From: Chlamydomonas reinhardtii
Taxonomy: Eukaryota; Chlorophyta; Chlorophyceae; Chlamydomonadales; Chlamydomonadaceae
Length of the DNA: 64,000 nt
Direction: 5' to 3'
Assembly (NCBI RefSeq): GCF_000002595.2
Contig: NC_057015.1
Coordinates: forward strand, 5,567,195-5,631,194
Below the pieces are notes generated by a model. The model had not been told where the DNA came from and searched no databases. It saw only the letters and a list, made by a program, of their open reading frames with translations. Below are positions 10,866-22,865 of this stretch, piece by piece (positions within the stretch are counted from its first letter, which is position 1; every line of letters begins with the position of its first letter). A program made the translations under genes and the position numbers.

Positions 10866-13800
10866 ATGCGGAAAACCTGCGTGGGGCTGTCGCTGGCGCT
10901 CGCGCTGGCGCTGTGCGCTGTGCACGCAGCAAGTGCATACGACTGTAGCGCGCACCCGTGGGTGGACGAGGCGGTGAAGCACTGGTTTAAGCCTGCCTAC
11001 AAAATGGCACGGCAGTCACCTCTCACCGTGGAGGAGAGCCTTGGCAAGATAGCAAATATCACCTGGTACGGCGGTGCAACAAGAGGTCTGGGAGGGGCGG
11101 TATGCAGTGTGTGTATGGTCGGGGGCTGGGAAAGCGGGTGCCAGAGTAGCGTTGGGGTGGGGTGGGGGAGGGGAGGCTTGGAGGGGAGGCGCATGTGGGG
11201 GCACCAGTAGCGCGACCGCCAGCGCCGGCACGGCGGCCTGGTCATGCAGCATAGACCTGGACGAAACACGACGCAGATTCCTCCCATTGGTTCGCCTCGG
11301 GGTTACCATCGAACCCTGCACGTCTACCCGCGGGGCAGCGGCGCCCCGGCGACCCCGAACTGAGCTCACGCACACCCGGTGCTGCGCGCTGGCTTTGCTT
11401 CGCCCTGCGGCACAGGGGTGACTACTTCACGGGCAAGTCCATGGGCATCCTATACCACGACGAGCCCACTAAGGTAACTGGCTGCTCGCAAGGGGAGGGG
11501 CGTGTCCAGGGCATGGTGTGCATGGTTTCGAGCATACCGCCACCCGGCCTTCCGGCCATGTGCCTATCCACCCGTCCTACGCACGCAGGCGTACAAGGTG
11601 CGGTGGCAGCTGCTGTGGAAGCACAACGAGCCGCACAAGCCGGCGGGCATGCAGCAGCTCATGGAGCGGGCGGTGGCGGCACACGGCACGGACCTGGCGG
11701 CGGCGTGGGGGCCGGGCAAGGAAGTCAAATTCATCTTCGGGACAGAGGTGGGGCTGGGTGGGTGGGCGAGGTGTGCTGGGGCGGCTAGTAGAGGGTGGTG
11801 CTGCTGCTGAGGGTTGCTGCATGAGAGGCAAAAACGACGCGTAAAGGCATTGGGCACGCGGTGCCGTCCGCACGCCAAGGTTGGTCTTCGCTGGCGACGG
11901 CCAGTGCCCTTGAGTTCTTCCTTGTTGGTTGACAACACCGTTCTTCCCTGCGGCGCCTCAGGACTTCCCCATCACCTGGCCCGACCAGCAGCTGCGGGTG
12001 CCTTCATTCCAGATGTGCGCCTCACCGGAGTCGCCGGACGTGCCTATACCGGGTGCGTGCGTGGGGATGCCTGCCGCCTGGTGTGCCGCCGTATGACGCT
12101 TGAACTACACGGTGCAGCGACACCTGCTTGTAAGACCAATGCATCGTTCCCAATGCCTGTGTCCCAATCTCACACAGACTTCACATGGGAGAAATACAAC
12201 CAGGCGCAGTACACCAACACCAGCTGGTGAGTCCGGCTTCCGCCCATGGAACATCGGCCGGCTTCCCCTGGCGCCTAGGACTCCTGGCACTTCAGCGGCC
12301 ACTGGGCTTGCTTCTACTACCGTATTGCTGCTACCGCCGCCGCCACCACAGGTGGGAGGTGAAGCGGCTGCTCACGCACAAAGCCAAGATGGTGCCGTGG
12401 CGGCTGCGCGAGCGGGAGCTGTTCATGCGAGGCGACGCGGGGGTGGGCTACCGCAAAACACTCATGCCCTTTATGCACGAGGTGCAGGTAGGCAGGGCCG
12501 GCTGCTCAGAACCCTGATGGGGCACGGTGGGTGGCAGGTTACAGCCAGTTCATGGTTATGGCATCACAGCGCTCCGGACGTAAGGCGTAGGTGCGTAGTG
12601 TGGAGGGTGGGAGAGGACCGGAAAGGTCAAAGCTGGGCAGGGTATCCCGACGCCTGGGCTGCACATGGTGCCGTGGATGCGCCCGACTACCCCCCGCCCC
12701 CCTCCCATAAGTATTATCGCCTGCAACTGTCGCCTCTGCATGTGCTCCGCTAGTATCGCTTGGTCAGGATTGGCTTGGGCTGGTAATTACACCCTGAACC
12801 TCCTTGTGTTGTGGCGCCTTGTACGCACCCTGCGCACCAGCAGGTCAACCGCTCCGACATCGCGCTGTTCGGCGTCAAGGTGAACTTCCACACCACCGGC
12901 TTCTACGTTACAGACATGAAGTGAGGGCCGCGTTACGGTTTAACGGAAGTGCCATCTTCGCTGTGCGTCCAAAGGCCTTCAGCCATGTTAAGAGAACGCC
13001 GGTAGCAACTTACGGGCGTACATGACTCCGACGTCCGCATGTACCTCGACGTCCGCCATGTTCACTGTTCATGTGGTGCTTGCCAGGCACTTTTCGCTGC
13101 TGGACAACTGGTGCCATCGTCGCTACCTGGTGCACACCAGCGGCTTCTCCTACAGCGCCAGCCTCAAGTACAAGCTGGCGTGTGGCGCAGTGGTGGTCAG
13201 CTTTGAGAGCAAGTGCGTGATTCTGATTGTGGGCAAGAGCACTGGGCGTGGACGCTGGCGTGTTACAGCAGATTGGGTCATTGGGTCTGCGTGGCTCAGG
13301 CTTGGAGGGCGCGGGGGTGGGGTGCAGGGTCTGCTGTGAGAGCTTCTGTGACGTGTGCTTCCTTTTCATGCCCGCTGCTACCCGCCTCTTTTGCATTTGG
13401 TTCGGTTCAGTTTGGGGGTGGTATCAACACCCCCCCATCCCACCCCAACCCCGCTAGTTTGTCTTTGTTTGGTTCAGTTTGGGCTGGTTATTACAACCCC
13501 CACAACCACCAATACGCTTTGCTTCCACAGGTTCCGCGAATTCTACTACCCGGGCCTCAAGTAAGCACGGACGTGCCGTGGCGTCCAATGCTCTGCACGC
13601 GAATCCAAATGTTTTGTTTTTGAAGCCGTGCCATCTGCTCCGGGTCGCGCGCAGTGTCGTGGCTTGTCACGCAGCCGCGCCACACACTCTCTCATCCCTC
13701 TCACTCCTCCCTTCCACCCTGGCTCGCTCGACAGGCCCGGCGTGCACTACATCAGTGTGCCCGAGGCGGAGCGAGAGGCGCTGCTCAAGACCGTGGCGCC

Positions 13801-14307
13801 GCAGCTCAAGAAGGTGAGCCCCCGTGCCTGCTAGTAGCTGTTGTCAAGCCTGTCGCGAGTGAGAGGCCCCCAGCGGCGGCGGCTCACCAGCCAGCGCCAG
13901 CCAGCGCCGCCGCCAGCATACCGCACAGGTCGCCAACCAAACCGTGTGCACGCCTTCGATCCGCAAACCATGCCACAAGCGTGTGTGTCACTACCGGCCG
14001 GGTGCCCGCATACCCCACCACCCAACCTGCTATGCTGCAGGAGCTGACGGAGCTGGAGCAGAAGTACTCGGAGGAGCCGCCGCCCATGGCCATCGCGGCG
14101 CGCGAGTTCGCCACCACGCAGCTGAGTGACGCCGCGGTGTCCTGCTACCTTTACAGAACGCTGGTGGCGTACGGCAGGCTGTACCTGTCGGAAAAGGGCT
14201 CGGACGTGCCGGAGGAGGTGGAGCTGCCCGCCATGGGGCGCCGACGGCAGCAGAGGGCCGCGGCGCACCGGGGGAGGAGAGCGTTGCTGATTGGTGAAAG
14301 GGCATGA
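10866..14307 (+). CDS. Family 90 glycosyltransferase (CAP10/Rumi-like)
   Basis: This is probably a protein O-glucosyltransferase-like enzyme of the secretory pathway. Eleven exons keep phase: 10866-11065, 11416-11473, 11589-11747, 11962-12052, 12178-12226, 12352-12487, 12844-12920, 13087-13212, 13531-13560, 13735-13813, 14041-14307. They give 423 residues. Residues 1-24 are a signal peptide ending near AASA. The GT90 core is visible as a VPWRLRERELFMRG block, then KHFSLLDNWCHRRYLVHTSG, then YSASLKYKLACGAVVVSFES, then REFYYPGLKPGVHYISV near 300-318, and a final IAAREFATTQLSDAAVSCYL block. Many CAP10 relatives show the same order. No KDEL-type tail is present. The acceptor could be protein or polysaccharide; sequence does not decide. 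Confidence 0.85.
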
Positions 14308-14980
14308 AGAACAGCGCAACTACCAGGACGGGTGATGTGCTGATACTTTGACTCAGTCAGCCACGTTTTCACGCGCCAAAGTTGTGTTGAATGTGGAAGT
14401 GGTGTGGGGTTTCTGGATGGCACAGCCGTGCGATGGCTCGGCTCTGGGCGAAGTGGCCTTGGAGCGGCGGACCTTGTCGTACACGGTACTGATACTGTCT
14501 GCCATGTAGGTACTTGGCATGTTGATATGATGATGAGAGCGAGCAGCATTGTATATATGCTGACTTTCAACAATGAAGACCAAGAAGAGGATGAAGGTTG
14601 CACGTGTGTGGGGGGGGGAGGGGTGGCTCGGGTTTTGGTTGGCAGTGCGCGCAGGCGGACGACGCCGAGGGCCGGGGTCTGTGGCAAGGGTCGTCGTGCT
14701 CTGTGTTGAAGCCTTTCTGCAGGGTGTTCACAGGGCATCGGCTACTCTTTTGTATCCGTTTCTGCTGTTTTATGTTGCTTGCGCGCTCGCAGCCTGAGGG
14801 AAAACTAGAATCTAAGTTGGTACTCTAAGCCCCATGCAATGGAAAAGACTCGTCTCTTGGCACAAAATGGCAGCATAGTTTAGCTGAGAGCTCTAGCATA
14901 GTTAAAGTATTACTCTCTCTCCAGCGATTACTGCGTTCGTGTGCAGCAGTGCCACTTCCAGCAGCACCGACGTCGCAAGA
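14308..14980. other. Tandem intergenic region
   Basis: This stretch holds the 3' UTR of the GT90 gene and the promoter of the next gene. I found no exact TGTAA, so the poly(A) signal must be a variant. No ORF here has splice partners or a recognisable motif. Confidence 0.5.
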
Positions 14981-17616
14981 ATGCTTCCCCTCTTAACACG
15001 TCCCACAACTAGTATGTGGGGAGAGAGGAGCGTGCTTTCAGTTCCCTCATCGCCAAGCAGAGCAGCTCGCGAGGAAGCCATGCCCAGTCCAAAACGTTCA
15101 GGACTTGGCTCTGGTCGGCTCATAGGCGGACAAGCATCAACCACATCCCTGGGAAGCCCTGGGGCCGGCACCAGTCAGTTCCAAATCAACCACGAGAAGT
15201 GAGTCGCCATGACATTGATTGCGCACTGGCTCGAAGTGTGTGTTGCGGCTGTGCACGCTCCTGCCGCCCTGGTGCATCCAAGGCACACATGTATACCCCT
15301 GTTTACGATTTGGCCCGCGAGGGTAGCGTCTCGCTGTCGTCCAGCTCTTTTCCGCTCCGCTGACACCCACCCCTTCCTCCGTGCACCCTACACCTAGCAC
15401 CCTCCGGAAGAACCGCAACCACTTCCAGGGCCAGATTGAGCAGTACTCCATCGACTACCACAGCTGTGAGTGCACATTCGATGGGTGATGGGAGTGGTGC
15501 CGCCTGGGTACTAGTGGGGCTATGCATCGGTGAAACTCAGATGGGCTCACTTCTCTTGGTGCGTGCATGCGATTCCCTGCTGCGCGCAGCCCACAACAAG
15601 GCGCTGGCAGAGCTGCCTGTGCTGCAAGAGCAGCATGCATTGGAGGTATGTGCGCTGCTGTGTAGGCACGGAGGGCCAGGCGGCGCGATAGCTTAGGATG
15701 CCCGTGGCAAGGGTCCAAGGCGGGTCGAGTGCTACCGTACCGTATTGTTGCCGCCTGCATGCATGGTTAGGACGTGGGCGTTGCGGGTGCGAGTGCATGT
15801 CTCAGTGCTGATGGACATGCTCTTGACCGCAAACGCAAACCCTAATGACATCGCGTTATGTGCGTGCCACAGATTGAGGAGTACCAGAATGCGATTGAGG
15901 AGACGGTGACGCGGCACCTCGGCCGCATTGCCCAGGTGAGCTGCCAAGCCCCTCGACGCCTTCACTCAGCCGACGTGTAGAGCTGCGCACAGCCTTACCG
16001 TGCGCTGCTGTTACTGTCATGGCGTGCATGCGTGTAATGCCATTGCCCCTGCACACCCTCGCCTCCCGCAGCTGCGCCAAGACTACTCGCTGCTGATCAA
16101 GGAGGCCAGCCGCCGGCACATGGAGCTACAGCAGCGGAGGTTCGCGGGGGCCAGGGTGGACATCCCGCAGGTGGCGCAGCAGCCCATCGCCGGCCTACCG
16201 GCGCTGTCGGCGCAGCCCCAGATCGTGGCGCCGTCGGCGGTTCCCAACGGCAGCCTGGCGGCCAGCCGCTCCGGCAATGTGTCCACCAGCTCCGAGCAGG
16301 CCGGCAGCCACGCCATGGGGCAGGTCAACCCCAACGCCTACCTGAGGACACTGTAAGTGTGGCAAGGGATGTTGCTAGGTGGTTGGCCAGCGTTGTGGGG
16401 CCAGCAAGTGGCAGGCAAAAGGTTGGCGCAGCACGGCATGTGCAGATAACCATGTGCGCTCGTGGCACCCTGTGTCAACCTAACTCGTCGCGTATGCCTG
16501 CCCATATTGCTACAGGAACAATGATGCCGCAGCCGCCATGTCACAGTACAACACACGGCCGCTACCCGCCACCCCCGGTGGCATCGCCGCGCTCTCCATC
16601 TCCACGCCCGCCTCGCCACTCACAGCGCGGCTGGCCACGCCCTCCGAAGCCACAGCGCGCAACTCGGACTTTGCGCGGCTGGAGGCGATGCATGAGAAAT
16701 ACATGGGGCGAACGAAGAGCCAGCACGAGCAGGTGCGTGTGCGCGTCTGCATTGAAGCAGGATACGGGGTGTAGGGGCAGCGATGCGGATGCGGCCGGCG
16801 TTGGGTTACCCCCACGGATAATTTTCGGGGTACCGTAACCCCGTTCTCACATCCAACGAGGTAATCCTGTCGTGCGGCCCCATCGTTCGCTTGCAGGGCA
16901 TCGCCGCGCGCATCAACGAGGTGTCAAACTGGCAGCAGACATTCGCCGCCTGCATGGCCGCGCTGGCGCAGCACCAGTCGTCCGCCCTCGCACACCTGTC
17001 CAGCTGCGTGGAGGAGGCCGAGGCGTGGCACGCGCAGCAGCGCGGCGCGCTCAGCGCGGCGCACGACGAGGTCATGACGGAGGCGGAGCGGCTCAGCCGG
17101 CAGCTGGAGGCGGCGCAGACGGCCGCTGCTGCCAAGCTGAACGGGCTGCTAGCGTCCTTCTTGGAGCGGGTGCTGCCGTCGGGCGAGGTGGGGCTGGCGG
17201 AGGCGCAGGCGTCGTACACACGCTCCGCTGCCAACCTGCGGAACGAGCACGTGGCTGCACTGGAGGCGGCCGAGGCGGCGCTGCGTGCGCTCGTCCCGCG
17301 CCACGCCGCCATGCGGCAGCACATGTCCGCCTCCTACTCGTCCGGTCTGGCGTCGCACGAGGCGGCCCTGGCGGCGGCGGGCGGGCACTACGACAGCCGC
17401 GGCATCCCCGAGCTGCGGCGGCAGTACCAGGACGCCGAGTCACGGCACCGCGACACGCTGGCAGCCATCCGGGCGGAGCACCTGAAGGGGCTGGCGGGCT
17501 CGCGGGACGGCTGGATGGGCGAGGCGGCGGCGCTGCTGGAGGAGTACCGCGCACGCATGCAGGAGCTCAAGCAGCAGTACATGCTGGCGTACGATGTGAA
17601 CCTGACGGAGGTGTAG
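14981..17616 (+). CDS. Coiled-coil protein of unknown function
   Basis: I do not recognise this gene. Seven exons keep phase: 14981-15198, 15398-15465, 15590-15645, 15873-15935, 16072-16352, 16516-16732, 16897-17616, giving 540 residues. Residues 1-72 are Ser/Pro/Gly-rich. Residues 75-170 are helical with regular charge (KNRNHFQGQIEQYSIDYHS, then QNAIEETVTRHLGRIAQLRQ). Residues 170-300 are Ala/Ser/Pro-rich and likely disordered. The last exon encodes about 240 Ala/Glu/Arg-rich residues with heptad-like spacing, ending in ELKQQYMLAYDVNLTEV. The overall shape suits a structural or cytoskeletal coiled coil. That is inference; no enzyme motif is present. The start ATG is the first in frame with exon 2. 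Confidence 0.75.
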
Positions 17617-18080
17617 GCGCGCACGCGCGTTGCAGCTGGCGTGGGAGGCTGACGTGGTTGATGTGTTCGAGTGTGAGTGCGGCTGCGCGGTGGCTGGGTG
17701 GGTAGGTGGCGTTTGGCATGTGGTGCTGTCCTCCTGGGCGGCGGGCTGGCAGTGTAGCTGGCTTCACGTGCGGCAGGGTGTGGCATTTTGTGCGATGTGA
17801 GAAGACTTGAGTGCCTGTGACGTATGTTGTTGGTGTGGTCAGGGTATTGCACTATCGCGGCAGGACGCTTTGGCAGGTTTAGTCGCCTTAAACTTTAGAC
17901 CCTGCATGGCTGACCACTCACGCAACCTACATCAGGTAGGCTGGCAGCCTGGGCTTTGGAGTACGTTTTTGAGCCTTGGGGCTGCGCCTGGGCTGCGTTT
18001 ATGCTAACTTGATTTATGTGATTCGATTATTAATGAGAGCCGTTAGAAGACTTTCGCACCGTACGGCATTGTGCAGTGCC

Positions 18081-18085
18081 TGTAA
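18081..18085 (+). terminator. TGTAA polyadenylation signal
   Basis: This TGTAA lies about 465 nt after the stop of the coiled-coil gene. Confidence 0.45.
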
Positions 18086-18837
18086 GCAACACGCTTCTTA
18101 CGAGTCTACGCGACTTGCAACGGCGGCCTGGCAGATGTGGCTTGGCTCAGCATGCCTTTTGATGCCACTGCATGCAACCTGAAGTTCCTTCCGCTTGACA
18201 AGAATTTACATGCACAAGGAAACTCACAGCTTTATGACCCTGCCACCCGTCTGGGACCATATTCCATAGGGGCGCCCGTTTGTCCACGATGTGCCTTCCG
18301 TGCTTCTGCTCCAGGCACCACCCGCATCGGGTGGTGCAACTGCAACATCATCGCCAGCCATTATATGTATCTGCGTGCCGTTGGCGCAGAAACTCACATT
18401 GCATCTCTACCCCGGGCCGTCTGGACCGCCACCTCATCCACCCACCGCCAATCGCACTCCCACCGCCAATTCATATAGCCAAGCCATACGATCAAAGCTG
18501 CTGAGGCCAAGTCCCTTAGCCAACATGCCCAGCATGCATGCTGAGTTGAAGCAGTGCTAGGTACCGCAATGTGCACGTTAATCAAGTATTGATTGGCATT
18601 CACAGCCAGGGGAACCTGTCCAGTCCAAGCCGCTTGCAGCCGGTCAAGCACTACTGTTGCCAGCGTAATACAAGTAGAGTCACAGTCAAATAAGGTCACC
18701 GGCCGAGAGTTGCGTACGATGCAAAACTGGTACATCTAACCTCAAGCCATCCCGACAGCCGTAGAACCAGCCGCTGCCAGCGCCCAAGCGACAGAACATG
18801 ACAGGACTGGAGTTACAAGCTCTGAAGGGAGACACCA

Positions 18838-18842
18838 TTACA
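18838..18842 (-). terminator. TGTAA polyadenylation signal
   Basis: It reads TGTAA on the minus strand, about 160 nt after the stop of the minus-strand gene at 19000. A second copy lies at 18813-18817. Confidence 0.5.
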
Positions 18843-18999
18843 AATTGAATTCACCTGAATTCAAACGCCCCTGCTCAACCGACCGCATGGTGCTCTTGCA
18901 CGGCACGACTGTTACCACCGACATGGGGCGCATAGCATGACTTCAGCAACCGTAGCCAGCAGGAGCAACCCTGCCGCAGCCACTGTCAACTCATACATG

Positions 19000-20903
19000 T
19001 TACTCGCGTGCACCAACAAACGCGCCGGAGTGCCGCACCGTGTTCCGCAGAGGCGAAGGGGCCGAGGGTATAGAGGATAGCGGGGACATGTCGCCCGCAC
19101 CTCCGCTGCTTGCGGCATCACGGTTGCTGATGGACAGACGCGACGGCGAGAGCTGGCTCTGCCCCTCGGAGATCCTGCCAAAGGGGCCCCGCTCCCGGTC
19201 CACGCTCGACGTGCCAGGCGGTGTGCTGCCGCCCCACTGCGGCACCGACGACGCAGGCACCACGCTGGCTGACAACGGCCCGTTATGCGAGCTGTGCAGT
19301 GCCACGCCCGCGCCCCCACCCCCGCCGCTGCCTGCGCCTGGCACGGCTGCCATGCTTGGCAATGGCACGTGCCGCACGGCCCCCTCACCCCCGTGCATGG
19401 AACGCATTGACAGGCTCTTTAGCTCGCCACGCAGCTGCTCCAGTGCCGCGTGTGTCTGGTTCTGCAGCCCCTCTCCGGTAGCCCCTGGGCCGCCGCCGCC
19501 GCTGCCCGTTGGCCCCACGTCGCGACTCGTGCTTCCGGCACGGGCACGCTCCTTCCACGACGAGCGGTTCACCTGGAGCCTGTCAGCAGGCAAGCGTAAC
19601 CAACAACGTGTGTAATCAGGACTCTGGGCCTCTCATCACAGGTGCCCAGCCCCTGGGTGCTTAGCAAATACAGAACCCGATCTCCGGTACTCCTGCCCAG
19701 CTGAGTTGTGCGGTGTGCTCACCGGTGCATGAAGTCTTCATCCTCCGTGACCCGCATGCTGTTGCGCAGGCCGCGCATACTGCCGCTAGTGCTGGGGCTG
19801 TTCGAATCACGAATGGGGAAGAACGAGTGCCGCCGCCCCAGCATCTGCAACGCAGCGTCCACGTCCTGCTCCGTCGCCTCGTCGTCATCCGGGGGCGGAG
19901 CTGCGGGCCAGCAGGTGCGGGTGCACGCGCGGGTGAGTCTGGGGCCGGCCTCCTTTCGCCAGCACACTCGTGTAGGCGCAGCCGCCTACTACTAGAACAG
20001 ACTAGCAACCAACTCTTTCGTTTCACTTGGGTTGCAGCCAAGTATATGTGTACTGGTACCTAGCTGGTGACCTGTCTTCGGGGGCTGCCTCCTCCACGGA
20101 CCCCTGGCACTCACCTCCGCCGTGTTCAGAGAGCGCGGGCGAATCCCCGACCAGGTGAGCCGGGGGGAACGCCTCGCCGCCATAGTCGGAGGTGAGCCGA
20201 GCCCCGCTGTTGCTATTGCGGCCGGGAAGGACCTCGCCCGGCGTGCTGACCACCCCACCGCCGGCACCCGGCAGCGACCGCCTGAAGTCCATGTGTATCC
20301 GCCTCGCTGAGAAACTGTTGGAGCTGTTGAGCGCGGCCATCCTGAACGACGGCGACTGAGGCATGCCTGCGCAGGGGGTAGCAGGTGTAGTGTAAGGCGT
20401 TGAGCCGAAAGCTGTGCGCGCCGCAGGGGGCCCCGAAGCCCGTAGTGCCCGCGTGTTCGCACCTGACGCGAAGGACGGAGGAGCAGCTTCCACCGGCGCC
20501 ACACCACGCTTGAACGAGGGCATCGCCATCAACGGGTCCTCAAACTTTGGCGTGGGCTGAAACGCGATGAGGACCGGTCAGAAGCATGCGTCACATGCGC
20601 GATGGAAACAAGAAACTGCCACCGAACCCTGACTTGCAACCGGGCCCTCCAGCCACTTACAGTTCGAGGGCTATTGCTTCCTGAAGCATGGGATGCACAG
20701 GCTGAGGCCGCAGCATGCGCGTTGCTCAGAAGGACCGACGACCGCGGACTGTTCGCCCCAACTGAGAGAAGAGATGATGGCCTTCGTGAGGGGCTCAATA
20801 AGGAGTTGTCGGCAACTCCTGCGACCTTCTCGTCCGAGGTCACCAGCGGCGCGGGCAACCGGAACTTCAGCTTGCCAGGGCTGTCTGGAGTAGGTGCTTC
20901 CAT
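19000..20903 (-). CDS. Ser/Pro/Gly-rich disordered protein, unknown function
   Basis: I do not recognise this gene. Four exons keep phase with good donor and acceptor sites: 20903-20661, 20556-20115, 19900-19723, 19579-19000. They give 480 residues. The protein is low in complexity, with many SP sites (SPGKLKF, SPSRRPS, NSPRSS, SPRT) that could be phosphorylated. An acidic patch, DDDEATEQDVDAALQMLGRR, begins near residue 233. A short, possibly helical LEQLRGELKSLSMRSMHGG lies in the last exon. No domain or membrane segment is visible. The start context AAGAAATGG is reasonable. A regulatory or scaffold role is only a guess. Confidence 0.7.
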
Positions 20904-22865
20904 TTCTTGTGTAATACCAAATGCTAGGCCAGGGGCTGCATTCAGGCGAGGTCAACAAGCTTTACAGTTTACTTCGGCGTCGTGGTTTTCGACGGCGTTT
21001 ACTTTGGTTTAATACTCGACGGGTCAGCAAGAGCTGGTCTTTCGCATTTTATGCGCTTAAAGCGTATGGACTGTGTCATCAATACACGGCCCCTCGGCAG
21101 CCTCAATCACATGAGTGTGAACCGCCGCTCATACCGCTAGGCATACTGTTGCTGTTACCAGCGCTACTGAGTCCCGGAAATCAATACTGGTGCTGACCTG
21201 CAGTGGGTGAATCTTATTGGGGGTCTTGGGCCAGCAATAGCCCCGGTGTTGTCCGTGCGTGCTTCGCTGTACTGTGAGCCTGCTCTCGCGTGCCCATACA
21301 CGCCGCACCGTCCGAAACCCAAAGCCCAAAAGCTTTGATGTAACATAGCGATGCCAAGATATGTTCTTGTAAGCTCTGGGGTGACCTGCCAGCTCCGCGA
21401 AAGGCAGCAAAATGCCTGGCAACATGCCCCCACACTGTGCACTTTTAGCCTCCTTCATATATGTCGAGCAGATACTTATAGTCAAAGATAGGCACGGCAA
21501 AGTTCAAGCATTGAGGAAATGGCTGCTCGAGGGACCCAGGTCCAAACCCAGGTCGTGAAAGCTCCGGTTGGCAGAGCCTCGCACTTTGCCATGAGGTGCA
21601 CTCTAGGTCAGTTATATGTACGTATACGGCATTATAGGGTGGGATCAATCCTGTGCAATTCGGCTCGACCGTGCCGGCACGTACCCAGCGATCTCACTAG
21701 CTGGATCACCACAACACGCCCAATTAGGCCTCAGCCGAGCTCATACCGCCCTCCCACGCCACCCGTAACTTTTTAGTGTACGTGAAGGGACTGCGAGACC
21801 TTTTTGGTGTCGGGAACTGTCGGATGCCCCTTATCTGCCCCCAAGACACCCCGCATGGGGAGGGCCGTACGGCAGTGGTCACACAGTCTGACTCTGAATC
21901 TGACACGGCAGCAAGGCTGTACAGGTTGTGGGCAAGGTGCTGAATCTACAGTCGTAGTGTCTGACTAGCCAGGATTGTAGAGATCATGCGAGGGTGTGGC
22001 TCGGCAGCGGCGGGTGCGACCGGGTTGTCTGTGTGCCACCAAAATCTAGTTGCAACGATCGTTTTCTTTTGAGAGGCCGGGCAGGCCGCCAGTCAGGCAC
22101 CTGGCCGGCACCGGGGTTGCACCGCTGGTGGCCGGGCCTTACGCCCGAACGGCTGACCCAGTGACCCGCCTTCACCCTGACAACGCTGCAATGACCACGT
22201 CCGTGGCTGTCGGGGCAGAAGTCCCACTGGCGTCGTTACGGACTGCCAAAAGTGACACGCTCTCGTTGCGGCATTACCGTAGTTACAGAGCCTGTACAGA
22301 ACATCACTCACTCCAATAATGACGAGCCGTCCTAGGGGCAGGCTATGTGGGGGCTCGCAGACCCGTTGCCCTAGGCCTGACTCCAGTGACTCCCTTGGTG
22401 ACTCCTATTCCTAATGTAATACCGGTATGCGCGCGTCACGTGCGGAGTGCTTCAGCCGACATAGGCATCAGCGGCGGCACTTACGGTATCCCTGACTACC
22501 CAACTGACGGCGGCTTCCGCCAAACAGTGCTTTGTGATGCTGCCACGTCCCTGTCAGCCCTCACCGCCGCAAAATGTTGGCGACTCCGGGTTCTCACGCG
22601 CCCCCACGATTGCAAAACACGCATGACGTATAGCTCACTTGCGAAGACGTCTCCAAAATGCCGTTGCTGCTGTTTTATTCCGTGTCTTGCATTGATGAAG
22701 GATGCACATCCGAAGGGCAGAACTCTCGACACTCAAAACGCCCGGGGCGCCCGTGGGCCCCCCGCCAACCTCACATCCAACTGGTTGCCGTACGCCAGGG
22801 CGCACACAATTCCACAGCGTGCCACAGGCCGCGGCTGTGGCTGATTAGTACACGGCTGTGGCTAC
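20904..22865. other. Long intergenic region, nothing recognised
   Basis: Nearly 2 kb lie between the start of the disordered-protein gene and the stop of the flavodiiron gene, both on the minus strand. It holds the flavodiiron 3' UTR, with a minus-strand TGTAA at 22283-22287, and the promoter of the downstream gene. The ORFs here, the largest at 22347-22844, have no motif and no splice partner. Confidence 0.5.
22283..22287 (-). terminator. TGTAA polyadenylation signal
   Basis: This is the first minus-strand TGTAA after the flavodiiron stop codon, about 580 nt downstream. Confidence 0.45.

Larger units (their letters stand above)
17617..18999. other. Convergent 3' UTR region
   Basis: Two genes end facing each other here. 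TGTAA at 18081-18085 serves the plus-strand gene. On the minus strand, TGTAA occurs at 18838-18842 and 18813-18817, about 160-190 nt past the minus-strand stop. A short minus-strand reading frame near 18912-18995 encodes a hydrophobic stretch, but it is not joined to any exon. Confidence 0.55.

Noticed and set aside
11290-11350. Possible tRNA T-arm (ggttcga on the minus strand)
   Set aside because: The flanking bases do not pair into a T-stem and no anticodon arm or acceptor stem can be drawn.
14525-14575. ATGATGA...CTGA pattern resembling another C/D snoRNA
   Set aside because: The boxes are about 30 nt apart, with no terminal stem and no C'/D' pair.
18912-18999. Short hydrophobic frame (LTVAAAGLLLLATVAEVML) after the disordered-protein stop
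   Set aside because: It is in a different frame from the last exon and I found no donor/acceptor pair that would join it.
22347-22844. 165-residue plus-strand ORF in the 20904-22865 gap
   Set aside because: It has mixed composition with no motif, coding periodicity or splice context, and it lies in the likely 3' UTR of the flavodiiron gene.
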